64,000 nucleotides of DNA from PALSA-188 sp963720075 (GTDB lineage: Bacteria; Acidobacteriota; Terriglobia; Terriglobales; Acidobacteriaceae): the NCBI GenBank assembly GCA_963720075.1, contig CAVREG010000016.1, forward strand, positions 496,001-560,000, written 5' to 3'. Within the stretch, counting starts at the first letter, position 1; every line of letters starts with the position of its first letter. A program made the position numbers and the translations under genes. Shown in pieces: positions 27,301-36,124 of the stretch. The notes under the pieces are model-generated. The model made no database searches. It was not told the DNA's origin and saw only the letters and a program-made list of their open reading frames with translations.

Positions 27301-27640
27301 GCTTCCAGGTCATCGCGGCGTCCGTTGATTTCCAGACGCCGCCTCCGGTCGCGCCGAAATAATACGTATTCGGATCGCCCGGAATTCCCGCCGCCGTCAG
27401 CGATCGCCCTCCGCGAAAAGGCCCGACCACGCGGTATTTCATTCCCTTAAATAGCGGATCCTCTTTTCCCTCTTCCTTGCTGGTCTCATCGTTTGGAGTG
27501 GCCGGGTTCTTATCCGCCGCAGGTTTCTCAGGAAGTTTTTTCTCGCCCTCGCGTTGCCTCTGCGCAAAACCGGCGGAACACGCGCACAACAAAAATACGA
27601 ACACCAACCATATCGAAAGCTTTCTAAAATCAGGGCCCAT
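24362..27640 (-). CDS. Large secreted BNR/VPS10-like beta-propeller protein ('glycosyl hydrolase')
   Basis: A 1092-residue secreted protein. ATG 27640 (GGAG 7-8 bp upstream) gives a signal peptide MGPDFRKLSIWLVFVFLLCA. A charged linker is followed by a conserved entry, FKGMKYRVVGPFRGGRS, then many BNR/Asp-box repeats (S-x-D-G-G-x-T-W, for example TLDGGKTWKN, STDGGHTF, SDDGGETWEL) forming two propellers to about residue 750. An immunoglobulin-like and a helical domain (about 760-1060) complete it. The family is usually labelled sialidase or glycosyl hydrolase, but Asp boxes are structural and no sialidase Arg triad or Tyr nucleophile can be assigned. Extracellular binding or degradation is an inference. 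Confidence 0.85.
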   Translation of the reverse strand: MGPDFRKLSIWLVFVFLLCACSAGFAQRQREGEKKLPEKPAADKNPATPNDETSKEEGKEDPLFKGMKYRVVGPFRGGRSLTAAGIPGDPNTYYFGATGGGVWKSTDAAMTWKPVFDKEAVSAIGSLAVAPSDPNIVYVGTGEACIRGNISHGDGVYKTLDGGKTWKNVGLNDSRAIGKVIVDPKNSDIVFVAALGHPYGPNTERGIFRTTDGGKTWQKVLYKDENTGGIDIAFDPNNSHILFASLWQARRTPWSLSSGGPGSGLYRSNDGGTTWKLLEKHGLPKGPYGRIGVAVSANSDRVYALIEAHEGGLYRSDDGGETWELVDGNRAFWQRAWYYMHIFADPQSADTVYIANVEFYKSTDGGHTFNKVKVPHGDNHGMWIDPKNTRRMIVSNDGGVTVSTDGGDTWSQQNNQPTAQFYHVIADTRTPYFIYGAQQDNSTVAIASRSDNGFIDTPDWYQVGGGEAGYIAPYPPNPNIVYAGDYQGKITRFDKSTGQLKDIEEHPDVSDGEGAANLEHRFQWTAPLMISPHDPNTLYHGGERLFKTTDGGVHWEAISPDLTRNDKSKQQPSGGPIDIDDTGTEYYDTIFAVAESPITKGLIWAGTDDGLIQITRDGGKNWANVTPSQIPEFSRISLIDASPIDAGTAYVAVDRHENDDMHPYIFKTSDYGKTWTKITNGIPDNTFVRAVREDPKKRGLLYAGTETGVFVSFDDGANWHSMQLNLPTTPVHDLIVKNDDLVLATHGRAFWILDDVSPLRQFTDDVAKQDLHLYTPATAYRMQNPDQDDIPKPVLVGQNPPAGAVFYYFVKDKPKGETTVEILDSSQKVIRKYSSEKTEELDEPLNPDDKKPEKQIKPEVGLNRVVWDMYYQGTDRVPDYYVYEYKDGLMGPLALPGKYEVRVTANGKSETEPFEVKLDPRVKVADEDLRKQFDLGLQIRDELTRVYDAVNQIQDVRAQFEGLKKRLPENVSTKAVVGAAADLDQKLLSVRDELIQAKVKSNEDSLAYPQKVDVKLAYLATAVGQGADSAPTEAEFQEFDKLKKQADESLSRWAEIERTDLSAFDRLMAGRNIEAIVVPSSEHTDNSVEGQH

Positions 27641-27720
27641 TTTATTTTCTCCGGAAAAGCACTGCATATCTTACTGCGAAAGAGTTTGTCACAGGAATGG
27701 TGTAGAGATTCGAAACAATC

Positions 27721-28641
27721 TTATGCTTTCTTCTCGCCAAGCAACAGCGCTTTTGCGGCCTTCAATTCCTTCCGCTTCGCCGCATCCACCTTAGGATAAG
27801 CAAGATTCAAATCTTCCAGAGCTTCGACGATCGCCGCCGCAACCACTACGCGCGTGAACCATTTATTATCCGCTGGCACCACATACCATGGAGCGTGCTT
27901 CGTGGCCGTGCTCGCAATCATTTCTTCGTAGGCTGTCATGTAATCGTCCCAATATTGCCGCTCGCCAACATCCGATGGTGACAGCTTCCAATTTTTGTTC
28001 GGCTGATCGAGGCGGTCGAGGAACCGCTGCTTTTGCTCCTTCTGTGACAGATTCAAAAAGAATTTCCGGACCAGAATCCCATTGCGATCCAGGTAACGCT
28101 CGAACGCATTCATATCCTGGTAGCGATCCTTCCATATATCTTTCGTGACGAGATCAGCGGGAATACGCTCTTTTGCAAATATTTCCTTGTGCACGCGCAC
28201 AACCAGCACTTCCTCATAATAGGACCGGTTGAAAATCCCAATTCTCCCGCGCTCAGGAATGCGCTGCATGCTGCGCCACAAATAATCGTGATTCAATTCT
28301 TCATCGGAAGGCGTCTTAAACGAATAAACCTGACATCCTTCTGGATTCAATCCTGACATCACGTGCTTAACCAGCCCATCTTTTCCGGCGGCATCCATGC
28401 CCTGAAAAATAACCAGCACGCCCCAGCGATCCTGTGCATAGAGCTTGTCTTGCAATTCAGCGAGGTCGGCGATCCCGCGTGCCAGCAGTTCCTCCGCATG
28501 ATCTTCGGATTGACGACCCTTGGAGTTTTGCTCTCCGGTATCGCCAGGATCAAAATCCTTCAACCGAAACTTCTTCCCGTGATCAATCCTGTACGGCTTC
28601 GCCAATTTGCTAGCCCAGCTCACGCTTATCCCCTCGGTCAA
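27721..28641 (-). CDS. ppk2: Polyphosphate kinase 2 family protein
   Basis: A 306-residue PPK2 enzyme, which transfers phosphate between polyphosphate and nucleotides. It shows Walker A GMDAAGKDG (81-89), Walker B FNRSYYEE (137-144) and the lid Arg/Lys in KEQKQRFLDRLD. The PPK2 core begins near residue 50, as expected for a single-domain member. Whether it makes NTP from NDP (class I) or also phosphorylates NMP (class II/III) cannot be decided by eye. It lies between the large BNR gene and a kinase-propeller gene on the same strand, with gaps of 80 and 131 bp. Confidence 0.93.
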   Translation of the reverse strand: MTEGISVSWASKLAKPYRIDHGKKFRLKDFDPGDTGEQNSKGRQSEDHAEELLARGIADLAELQDKLYAQDRWGVLVIFQGMDAAGKDGLVKHVMSGLNPEGCQVYSFKTPSDEELNHDYLWRSMQRIPERGRIGIFNRSYYEEVLVVRVHKEIFAKERIPADLVTKDIWKDRYQDMNAFERYLDRNGILVRKFFLNLSQKEQKQRFLDRLDQPNKNWKLSPSDVGERQYWDDYMTAYEEMIASTATKHAPWYVVPADNKWFTRVVVAAAIVEALEDLNLAYPKVDAAKRKELKAAKALLLGEKKA

Positions 28642-28772
28642 ATTCGTTGGGTCGGTTTGTGAAAATGAAGTCTATGGCATTTTAGCGGGAACGAATGGGT
28701 AGAGCGGCAAAACATGTGTGTCAGGTGCAAAAGAGGAAAGTTCGATAGGAGATCGCTGTACGGAATCAAAAT

Positions 28773-31403
28773 CTATGGGAGCTCGACATCCAGCGCGTAG
28801 ATTTCCTGGGTGCTGGTATCCCGCACATAAAGCCGGGAATTATCCGGCGACAGGCCGCCCCAGAATCCCCAGAACCCGAGGTAGCGACTCAGACTGCCCA
28901 GGCTAAAGAGGACTTCCGGATTGTGCTCGCCCATCTTGACGCGGCGGCAGGAAAGATTGTCGGCGATGACGGTGTCGTAGTAGAAATAGCGGCTGTCCGA
29001 CGACCAACCACCATAGTTGACGTCGGCCGAATCGGTGAACCACTCCGACCATTTTTTCGTTTGGAAATCATAGAGCATGATTCGCTTTGAATCCACCGTC
29101 ACCGCAGAGAGGTAGCGGCCATCTGGAGACCAGCGGGGACTGAAAAAGCCATCCGAACTGGGCAGAGAGGTGGTCTGGCGTGTCTTCAAGTCAACCAGCT
29201 GAATATCGTGAGTGCCAGTTTCGCGACTGAGCCGTCCGAAGGCCAGGCGCTTGCCATCCGGCGACCAGGTGGCATCCACTTCCCCGGTGTTTTCCGGCAG
29301 CAACTCTTCGGGTGAGCCTCCCTGCGCCGATACCAGAAAGATTTTGAAGGGCTTTCCTGGCTGAGCAGCGATGTAGGCGATCTGGCTTGCGTCCGGTGAC
29401 CAACTGGGGAGAGCGGCTGTCCAAGGTGGATAGGTAAGCTGGAGCCGCTCGCTGCCATCCACCCGGCTTCGCCAAAGAGTAGCGTCGGGCACAGCGATGT
29501 AAGTGACCCATTTGCCATCGCGAGAGAACGCCAGGTCGGCAGCGGAAATGCCTCCCAGAAACGGGACAAATTGCTTGGCCACCCCGTCATAGCGGACGAC
29601 TTCCCCGCGCTGTTGCATGCCCTGAACAAACAGCTTCTTGCCATCGAGCGCGGGCACAACGGTGGAATACAGAAGCGGCCCCGTGGTCAGTTGAACCGGT
29701 TTTGGGGAAGCCCTGCGGAGGAAACCCGTGGACTCCCGCAGGGCATAGAGATTGTTCTCGCTGCCGGAACCGGACTCGAAAATATAGTAACCGCCATCCG
29801 CCGTCCAGCGGCCACAACACTCGGACGGCGAATTATGCAATCCGGCAAACAATTGGTGCAAATCGGAGCCATCGCTGCGGACTTCCCACAAGGATTGCGT
29901 ATTCGCCTGCCGGAAGATCGTGAAGCGGATGCGGCTTCCATCAGGAGAAAACCTGGCCTGTCCTGGGCGCCCCTGAACGGAAACCAAGAGGTGAGGGTTA
30001 CTGCCGTCAGCCTTGGCCAAATACAGCGCAGAATCTTTGGTGAAGACGAGTTGCTCACCATCCGGGGACCAACTCGCTCCGATGGCGTGGAAGTCCCCCA
30101 GCCGGCGGGGAGAGCCAGAGGGCAAAGGCAAAACCCAGAAAGGTAAGTCCTGACTGCCTGTGGGCGCAAAGGTGGTAACCAGGAGTTGAGAGTGGTCAGG
30201 CGAGATGTCGGAGAGTACGACGTTCTTAATGGGAGTGGGGATCACAGAAGTCTCTCCCCCCATCACAGAAACTTGGGCCAACACGTTTCCCCCGGAACGT
30301 ATCTGGGTGACGTAGATGCGCGACCCATCGGTCACCATGTTTCCCATGACGTAATCGTCATGAGTGATTTGGGTGGAACCCGTGACCTTGGGCGGACTAA
30401 TGGGAAAGAAGCGCCAGCCCACGGCTGCCGCGACTAATAGCACCGCGAAACCTGCAACCGCCCATGGCCAGCGCCGTTTCCCCTCGCGCGCTTCTTCCGC
30501 GACCGGAGACGCGACCGTCACTTTTCCGGAACTCGTGTCCCGCTTCAATCTTTTCAGGTCGGCGCGCATTTCCGCGGCGCTCTGATAACGAATGTCGAGA
30601 TCTTTTTCCAGAGCTTTGTTGATGAGACGCTCCAGCTCAGGAGGAAGATCGGCATTTAATCGGACTGGCGGAGTGGGCGGCTTGCTTAGGATTGCATTGA
30701 AGATTGCCGCAGAGGTTTCGCCACGAAACGGCAGCGCGCCGGTAGCCATTTCGTAGAGCACGGCGCCAAACGAAAATAGATCGGTGCGGGCATCGAGGTC
30801 CTTGCCCAGCGCCTGCTCCGGCGACATGTAAGCCACAGTGCCCATCGTGCTTCCGGGGCTGGTGAGGTGTTCCCCGGTCACGGTACCAGCGTCCGCAGAG
30901 CTGGTGCTGGATAGCGGGCTCATCTTGGCGAGTCCGAAGTCGAGGATTTTGGCGTGCCCGCGAGAGGTCACAAAAATATTCGCGGGCTTGATATCGCGGT
31001 GAACGATTCCTTTGGCGTGGGCCGCATCGAGCGCGTCAGCAATTTCTATGCCCAAATCGAGCACCCGCTCCGTTTCCAGCGGGCGATTGAAGATGGTCTG
31101 CTTTACCGTTTGCCCTTCCAAATACTCCATCGCAATGAAGGGACGCCCCTGATGCTCTCCGATTTCATAAATCGTGCAAATGTTCGGATGATTCAAAGCA
31201 GAAGCAGCGCGCGCCTCACGGCGGAAACGTTCAAAAGCCTGCGGATCGTGTGTTACGTCATCGGGAAGAAACTTCAGTGCAACAAAGCGTCCAAGCTGCG
31301 TATCTTCCGCCTGGTACACCACACCCATCCCGCCGCCGCCCAGCTTATGCTGAATGCGGTAATGAGAAACCGTTTGTCCCTCAATGGATTGTGACTCAGA
31401 CAT
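28773..31403 (-). CDS. Membrane Ser/Thr protein kinase with extracytoplasmic PD40 propeller
   Basis: An 876-residue Hanks-type kinase. The cytoplasmic kinase domain (about 15-285) is intact: GGGGMGVVY loop, Lys44 (VALKFL), HRDIKPAN with Asp137, DFGLAK with Asp155, and GTVAYMSPEQ in the activation segment. A single membrane helix (RRWPWAVAGFAVLLVAAAVGWRF) follows near 310-330. The C-terminal part holds PD40/TolB-like repeats (FSPDGSRIRF, WSPDGKRLAFGR, WSPDGRYLSAV) forming a propeller outside the cell. The propeller probably senses a ligand and controls the kinase, but neither ligand nor substrates are known. The architecture is abundant in Acidobacteriota. Confidence 0.93.
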   Translation of the reverse strand: MSESQSIEGQTVSHYRIQHKLGGGGMGVVYQAEDTQLGRFVALKFLPDDVTHDPQAFERFRREARAASALNHPNICTIYEIGEHQGRPFIAMEYLEGQTVKQTIFNRPLETERVLDLGIEIADALDAAHAKGIVHRDIKPANIFVTSRGHAKILDFGLAKMSPLSSTSSADAGTVTGEHLTSPGSTMGTVAYMSPEQALGKDLDARTDLFSFGAVLYEMATGALPFRGETSAAIFNAILSKPPTPPVRLNADLPPELERLINKALEKDLDIRYQSAAEMRADLKRLKRDTSSGKVTVASPVAEEAREGKRRWPWAVAGFAVLLVAAAVGWRFFPISPPKVTGSTQITHDDYVMGNMVTDGSRIYVTQIRSGGNVLAQVSVMGGETSVIPTPIKNVVLSDISPDHSQLLVTTFAPTGSQDLPFWVLPLPSGSPRRLGDFHAIGASWSPDGEQLVFTKDSALYLAKADGSNPHLLVSVQGRPGQARFSPDGSRIRFTIFRQANTQSLWEVRSDGSDLHQLFAGLHNSPSECCGRWTADGGYYIFESGSGSENNLYALRESTGFLRRASPKPVQLTTGPLLYSTVVPALDGKKLFVQGMQQRGEVVRYDGVAKQFVPFLGGISAADLAFSRDGKWVTYIAVPDATLWRSRVDGSERLQLTYPPWTAALPSWSPDASQIAYIAAQPGKPFKIFLVSAQGGSPEELLPENTGEVDATWSPDGKRLAFGRLSRETGTHDIQLVDLKTRQTTSLPSSDGFFSPRWSPDGRYLSAVTVDSKRIMLYDFQTKKWSEWFTDSADVNYGGWSSDSRYFYYDTVIADNLSCRRVKMGEHNPEVLFSLGSLSRYLGFWGFWGGLSPDNSRLYVRDTSTQEIYALDVELP

Positions 31404-31435
31404 TGCGCCAGCATCTTAACATGCCGATTTTCGGG

Positions 31436-32269
31436 TCATCCTGCCAACGATTCAATCGCGCTCACTTCTTCCGGAGAAAGCTTTATCTCCCCGCCAGCCA
31501 GGTCTTGCTTCATATGCTCGGCGTCAGACGTTCCGGTGAGCGGCAAGATACCAACCGCGCGAGCGAAGCCGAAAACAATCTGTGCAGGCGTCGCATTCGA
31601 GCGCGTCGCCAGTTCCGCAATTAGAGGATGTCGAACAACCTGTACATTCGCCGTGAGAAGCGAGAAGCCCTGATAGATAATCTTTCGTTCTGTGCAGAAC
31701 GAACGCACATCGCGGTCCCAGCCCGTCCTGGCGAAGCAGCGATTCTGCACAAATGCAGGTCCCCCGCCATGGGCGGCGACCACCTGTTCGAGATGTTGAA
31801 GCGAAACATTACTCAGGCCCAGAAAACGGACGCGCCCGGCATCGCGTTCCTCGCACATCGCTTCCCAGACCTCGCCGTCTTCCTCAACCCATCCATACGC
31901 AGACGAAGGTCCGTGCAAGACGAAGCTATCTACATAGTCAGTCCCAAGATGTTCGAACGAACTCGCCAAGGATTGGCGCACCTGAACCGCAAAGCCAGCT
32001 TCAGGATCGTATGGCAACCGATGATCCTGACCGTCCCGATACGTGAACTTCGTCTGAAGAAAAAGATCTGCACGCACGCATACTCCAGCGCGATAAGCAA
32101 CCGCCAGCCCCTGCCCGACTCCAGCTTCAAAGTAGTGCTTTCTTTGATTGGCGGTGTCAATCCCTCGAAATCCGCATGTCACGGCCAGCTCGGTCAGGGC
32201 TGCGGTGCGCTCTTCCTTCCATGCAGTCCCATAGATAAAATTGGGAACCGCAGATCTCTCTTTCGCCAT
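31436..32269 (-). CDS. Aldo/keto reductase
   Basis: A 277-residue NADPH-dependent (beta/alpha)8 reductase. It has Asp38 and Tyr46 of the catalytic tetrad in FRGIDTANQRKHYFEAGVG, a Lys in FLQTKFT, and a His in VDSFVLHGPSS. The cofactor end carries IVFGFARAVGILPLTGTS. The family reduces aldehydes and ketones; the substrate is not predictable. I chose ATG 32269; the frame is open to 32347 but the extra 26 residues are non-homologous. Upstream, 146 bp separate it from the divergent RHH-like gene, including two palindromes. Confidence 0.88.
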   Translation of the reverse strand: MAKERSAVPNFIYGTAWKEERTAALTELAVTCGFRGIDTANQRKHYFEAGVGQGLAVAYRAGVCVRADLFLQTKFTYRDGQDHRLPYDPEAGFAVQVRQSLASSFEHLGTDYVDSFVLHGPSSAYGWVEEDGEVWEAMCEERDAGRVRFLGLSNVSLQHLEQVVAAHGGGPAFVQNRCFARTGWDRDVRSFCTERKIIYQGFSLLTANVQVVRHPLIAELATRSNATPAQIVFGFARAVGILPLTGTSDAEHMKQDLAGGEIKLSPEEVSAIESLAG

Positions 32270-32369
32270 AGCCACATTCTGCCATACGCAAGACGCGGTT
32301 TCCGTTTGTGCCGTCGCAGATGATTGACCTATCCACAACAGTGCCACGCAGCGCGGATTTCAAAGCGGT

Positions 32370-32407
32370 TATAATTTTTGTTGTTACCTAGGTACTATGG
32401 TACCATA
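32370..32407 (+). promoter_or_regulatory. TATAAT box followed by two adjacent palindromes, candidate operator
   Basis: A perfect TATAAT (32370-32375) lies upstream of the RHH-like gene. Between it and the ATG (32416) are two perfect palindromes, TACCTAGGTA (32385-32394) and TATGGTACCATA (32396-32407). No good -35 box is seen. Such a site just behind a -10 box would suit a dimeric repressor; it may also affect the divergent aldo/keto reductase gene. Confidence 0.5.
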
Positions 32408-32415
32408 CGGACATT

Positions 32416-32676
32416 ATGAACAACGACCGACACATCGTACAACGCGTGCAAACCGGTGTCCGCTTGGAAAAGCACCTCTTGAAAGTGTTGCGCGCCTTCG
32501 CTGATTTTAATGATTTATCCTTGGGCGATCTGCTGGAAGGAATCGTGCTGCACGCCTTTGACGGAAAGTGCCCCTTCAGCAAGGAGAGCCTGAGACGAAT
32601 CAAGGAATTAAAAAAGTTCTACGGTTTGGAGTTAGATTCACGGGCTAGCCATCAACTGACCGAAAATCGGGGTTAG
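32416..32676 (+). CDS. Small conserved protein, ribbon-helix-helix-like
   Basis: An 86-residue protein with a core QTGVRLEKHLLKVLRAFADFNDLS (given here as QTGVRLEKHLLKVL and RAFADFNDLSLGDLLEGIVL). The pattern of a short beta strand (TGVRLE) and two amphipathic helices resembles Arc/MetJ ribbon-helix-helix DNA-binding domains. The second half, CPFSKESLRRIKELKKFYG, is also conserved in homologues I remember as hypothetical proteins. DNA binding is an inference, strengthened by the two palindromes 9-30 bp before its start, which could be its own operator. No toxin-like partner follows. Confidence 0.6.
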   Translation: MNNDRHIVQRVQTGVRLEKHLLKVLRAFADFNDLSLGDLLEGIVLHAFDGKCPFSKESLRRIKELKKFYGLELDSRASHQLTENRG

Positions 32677-32965
32677 GATCTAATAGCCCGATAGGGCCCG
32701 GGAACAGCTTCAGCAGTGCGCTAGAATTATATAAAGATTGCGCCAGCAGTGGACGACGAACACAAATCATGGGTGTCGGCACGGTATCGCTCGACATGCG
32801 GGATGCGCTCTCCAAGTTTAGGGCCGGGGCGGAAGGAGGTTCGCGATACCATATGTTCGTTTGTCTCACGGCGGAACGGTCGAAATCACAAATTCTGAAA
32901 TTCGTATCGTGCGATGTGATGGATGGGGTTCAACGAAGAATAGCGAGTACCTAAGGAGATAATTC

Positions 32966-34147
32966 ATGTCCAGAGTCCGTGTTCTGGTTGGCACAAAGAA
33001 GGGTGCATTCATTCTTTCGTCGGACGGCAAGCGCGAGAAATGGGAGGTCGGCGGCCCACACTTCGCGGGATGGGAGATGTATCACCTCAAGGCATCGCCC
33101 GTTGATCCCAATCGGATCTACGCTTCGCAAACTAGCGGATGGTTTGGGCAAATCATTCAGCGGTCTGATGACGGCGGCAAGACATGGCATCAGCCTGGAA
33201 CGCCTCCGGGCGAACCAGCCGCGCCAGGCCCTCCCAAGGTTGACAGCAATAAATTCGCGTATGACACTTCGGCCGAGACCGGCAAGCCGCTGACAACTCA
33301 CCAATGGTATGACGGGACGCAGCATCCGTGGGAGTTCAAGCGAGTCTGGCACATCGAGCCATCGCTCACCGATCCCGAAACTGTTTACGCGGGAATAGAA
33401 GATGCTGCATTATTCCGCTCGACCGACGGCGGACAGAACTGGCATGAACTCGCCGGGCTTCGCGGCCACGGCACTGGCCCAAAGTGGCAACCTGGCGCGG
33501 GCGGCTTATGCCTGCACACTATTATTCTTGATCCCAGCAATGCGAAGAGGATGTGGATCGCCATCTCTGCGGCAGGCGCTTTCCGTACCGACGACGGCGG
33601 CGAGACCTGGAAGCCCATCAATCGCGGGCTGAAGTCGCAATATATTCCCGACCCCAATGCCGAGGTCGGCCATTGCGTTCACCATATCGCGATGAATCCG
33701 AAGCGCCCCGGCGTGCTGTTCATGCAGAAGCACTGGGACGTCATGCGCTCCGACGATGCCGGCGACAATTGGAAAGATGTCGGCGGCAGCCTGCCCACCG
33801 ACTTCGGCTTCGCGATTGATGTGCACGCACACGAGCCGGAGACGATTTATGTTGTCCCCATCAAAAGCGATTCAGAGCACTACGTCCATGAAGGCAAGCT
33901 GCGAGTCTTCCGCAGTCGCACTGGCGGGAACGAGTGGGAAGCACTCACGAAAGGCCTTCCGCAACGCGACTGCTATGTCAACGTGCTGCGCGACGCTATG
34001 GCGGTGGACTCGCTCGACAAATGCGGAATTTATTTCGGCACAACAGGAGGCCAGGTGTACGCCTCCGCCGACGCAGGAGATAGTTGGTCGCCGATTGTGC
34101 GCGATCTTCCGGCAGTGCTGTCGGTAGAGGTGCAGACCCTCGCGTGA
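32966..34147 (+). CDS. BNR/Asp-box propeller protein, 'exo-alpha-sialidase'-like, cytoplasmic
   Basis: A 393-residue protein with no signal peptide, starting VRVLVGTKKGAFIL. It carries several Asp boxes (RSDDGGKTWHQ, STDGGQNWHEL, TDDGGETWKP, SDDAGDNWKDV) in a six- or seven-bladed propeller. The ribosome-binding site AAGGAG lies 8 bp before ATG 32966. In related genomes this gene is often next to a small MoaD/ThiS-like gene, and one lies 2 kb downstream here (36167), with DinB and a cytochrome c between. The sialidase label rests on Asp boxes only and should not be taken as function. Confidence 0.82.
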   Translation: MSRVRVLVGTKKGAFILSSDGKREKWEVGGPHFAGWEMYHLKASPVDPNRIYASQTSGWFGQIIQRSDDGGKTWHQPGTPPGEPAAPGPPKVDSNKFAYDTSAETGKPLTTHQWYDGTQHPWEFKRVWHIEPSLTDPETVYAGIEDAALFRSTDGGQNWHELAGLRGHGTGPKWQPGAGGLCLHTIILDPSNAKRMWIAISAAGAFRTDDGGETWKPINRGLKSQYIPDPNAEVGHCVHHIAMNPKRPGVLFMQKHWDVMRSDDAGDNWKDVGGSLPTDFGFAIDVHAHEPETIYVVPIKSDSEHYVHEGKLRVFRSRTGGNEWEALTKGLPQRDCYVNVLRDAMAVDSLDKCGIYFGTTGGQVYASADAGDSWSPIVRDLPAVLSVEVQTLA

Positions 34148-34319
34148 AGTGAGCTTACTCGCGGCTGCAACGAAAAAGCTGTGACCGCCGACCTCGTCGT
34201 GCCCACCTTTATAAAAAGCGTAAAGGTCGGCCAGCCACCGGCACTTCGAGACAAGGGTCGACAACTCGAATCTCCGCTGCGCCACCCGAAAACGACCGCC
34301 GTCCTGATCCCGTCGGCGG

Positions 34320-34799
34320 TTAATGCTTCCAAGGCCCCAGAAGGCGTCGCAACAGCCCGAATGTTCCCAGGTGATAGGCAGTGTGATCGGCCACCAGCAG
34401 CACTTCGCGCAGAACCGTCTGACCGTCACCGTGTGGAATTTTGGCGAGCAAATCGGTGGATTCGTTTTCCACGAGCTTTACTAGCGCTTTTTGGTCGCCA
34501 CGAAAAGCCTTCACAGTTTTATCCCATACATATGCGTCCGGAGGAGTCTTTGATTTCGGCCAGTATCCCTCCGGAAATTTGGGGGAGACATGATTGGGGT
34601 TTCGAATGAATTCCAGGATGTCCCACTGCGCAATGCGCATGTGCTCGAGCATTTGCCACGGCGAATGCTCCGCGCCTCTTGGAGTTTTCCCACGAAGATT
34701 CGCGGGCAAACCCTTGATGGCACCGTCAAAATCAACATGAGCGTTGCCCCCTTTAAGAAGCTGAACGAGATGCTCTCGAAGGGCTTTGTCATTTCGCAT
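34320..34799 (-). CDS. DinB/YfiT-family four-helix protein
   Basis: A 159-residue DinB-like protein of the DUF664/YfiT metalloenzyme group. The metal-binding histidines are visible as SPWQMLEHMRIAQWD (first His) and LLVADHTAYHLG (two more), the standard three-His arrangement. Many relatives are thiol-dependent transferases (bacillithiol, mycothiol, glutathione). ATG 34799 is preceded by GAAAGGA at a suitable distance; an upstream GTG (34817) would lie inside that site. It is convergent with the BNR propeller gene and divergent from the cytochrome c gene. Confidence 0.85.
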   Translation of the reverse strand: MRNDKALREHLVQLLKGGNAHVDFDGAIKGLPANLRGKTPRGAEHSPWQMLEHMRIAQWDILEFIRNPNHVSPKFPEGYWPKSKTPPDAYVWDKTVKAFRGDQKALVKLVENESTDLLAKIPHGDGQTVLREVLLVADHTAYHLGTFGLLRRLLGPWKH

Positions 34800-34998
34800 G
34801 ATCGAGATTCCTTTCACGGGTGTGAGATGCCGCCTTGAGTGTCCGTGACAGCCACTTGTTCCTCAAATATTTCAATTGTTGACGCGCCTCCGTTGGTGTA
34901 TATAGGGCCGTCTGCTGCCTGGGAACTTAAAGTGTTCCCGGCGAGTTCCGTCCGACATGCTTTCTCGTTGCGGCAACTGGGATTCTGGGAGGTGGAAC

Positions 34999-36015
34999 AT
35001 GGCTAAGAGATGGGGCAGATTCGTCGTAAGAATTCTCGGCTACGGGATTCTTGTTTTGTTGGTCCTCGCGGCCGTTGCCATAACCTTTACCGTGGGCTGG
35101 CGGCCAGTAATCGGCGCGAAAAAGCGTCCGCTGACCGCGCGCAAGTTCGAACCCACCCCGGAGCGGCTGCGTAGAGGAGAATACCTGGTACACAGCGTTA
35201 GCAATTGCATGGGATGCCATGCCAAATACGTTGAGAAATCGGATCCGCCGGTGCTGCTCTCCAGGGAGGGCGCAGGAAATGTTTTGTATGAACAAGGCAA
35301 TGTTCGTCTCGTCGCACCCAATATCACTTCTGACCCAGCAACGGGGATTGGCAAGTGGAGCGATGACGCCATCGCCCGCGCCATCCGCGAAGGCATCGCA
35401 GCTGACGGGAGCACGTTGTTCCCTGTGATGCCCTACGAACACTTCCGCCACATGTCCGACGAAGACGTTGCCTCTGTTGTGGTCTTCCTGCGCAGCCTGC
35501 CGCCGGTGCACAGCGATTTGCCTCCGTCAAAGATTCCGTTTATGTTTGCCCGTAGTGTTCAATCGGTGCCCCAACCGGTGACGGAACCCGTGCCGGAGCC
35601 GGACATGTCCACGCCCGCCAAGCGCGGCGCCTACCTGGTCACGATGGGACATTGCAGCGACTGCCACACGCCCGTCAATTCCAAGTTTCAGCCGATCTCA
35701 GGGATGGAAATGGCGGGCGGCTCTGAGATAGATAAAGGGGTGTTTTCCGCCAATCTCACGCCAGATGCTTCCGGCATCGGGTACTACGACGAGTCGCTGT
35801 TCATCAAGACCATGCGCACCGGTTATGTTGGCGCACGCAAGCTGAACTTGTTCATGCCCTGGTGGGCCTTTCGCAACATGACTGACGATGACCTGAAGGC
35901 AGTGTTCGCCTATCTTCGTACGCTCAAGCCCGTGCATCACCTCGTGGATAACGCTGAGCCGCCCACGATGTGCAAGCTCTGTGGCCATAAGCACGGAGGG
36001 GGAGATCACAACTGA
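34999..36015 (+). CDS. Membrane-anchored dihaem cytochrome c
   Basis: A 338-residue protein with an uncleaved-looking N-terminal anchor (about 10-33) and two class I cytochrome c domains outside the membrane. Haem-binding sites are CMGCH (70-74) and CSDCH (219-223). Axial Met candidates are FPVMPYEHFRHM (first domain) and FMPWWAFRNM (second). The pattern resembles the dihaem subunits of alcohol/aldehyde dehydrogenases and thiosulfate-oxidising systems. The C-terminus adds an unusual CKLCGHKHGGGDHN with a third Cys pair lacking the CH of a haem site. ATG 34999 follows GGGAGGTGG. It probably carries electrons to a terminal oxidase; no dehydrogenase is adjacent. Confidence 0.88.
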   Translation: MAKRWGRFVVRILGYGILVLLVLAAVAITFTVGWRPVIGAKKRPLTARKFEPTPERLRRGEYLVHSVSNCMGCHAKYVEKSDPPVLLSREGAGNVLYEQGNVRLVAPNITSDPATGIGKWSDDAIARAIREGIAADGSTLFPVMPYEHFRHMSDEDVASVVVFLRSLPPVHSDLPPSKIPFMFARSVQSVPQPVTEPVPEPDMSTPAKRGAYLVTMGHCSDCHTPVNSKFQPISGMEMAGGSEIDKGVFSANLTPDASGIGYYDESLFIKTMRTGYVGARKLNLFMPWWAFRNMTDDDLKAVFAYLRTLKPVHHLVDNAEPPTMCKLCGHKHGGGDHN

Positions 36016-36124
36016 AAGTCGTCCTTCGTGCGCCTTGGCGCACTTTGGGTTAAGCAGTTTGTCGTGCGCTCTCGGCACTCTTGGGGATTCCGGGGACGAT
36101 TCATGTCAGGTTTGCTGTTGTAAA

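Noticed and set aside
24362..34147. True sialidases among the Asp-box proteins
   Set aside because: Asp boxes only define the propeller; no Arg triad, Tyr or Asp catalytic residues of sialidases could be assigned.
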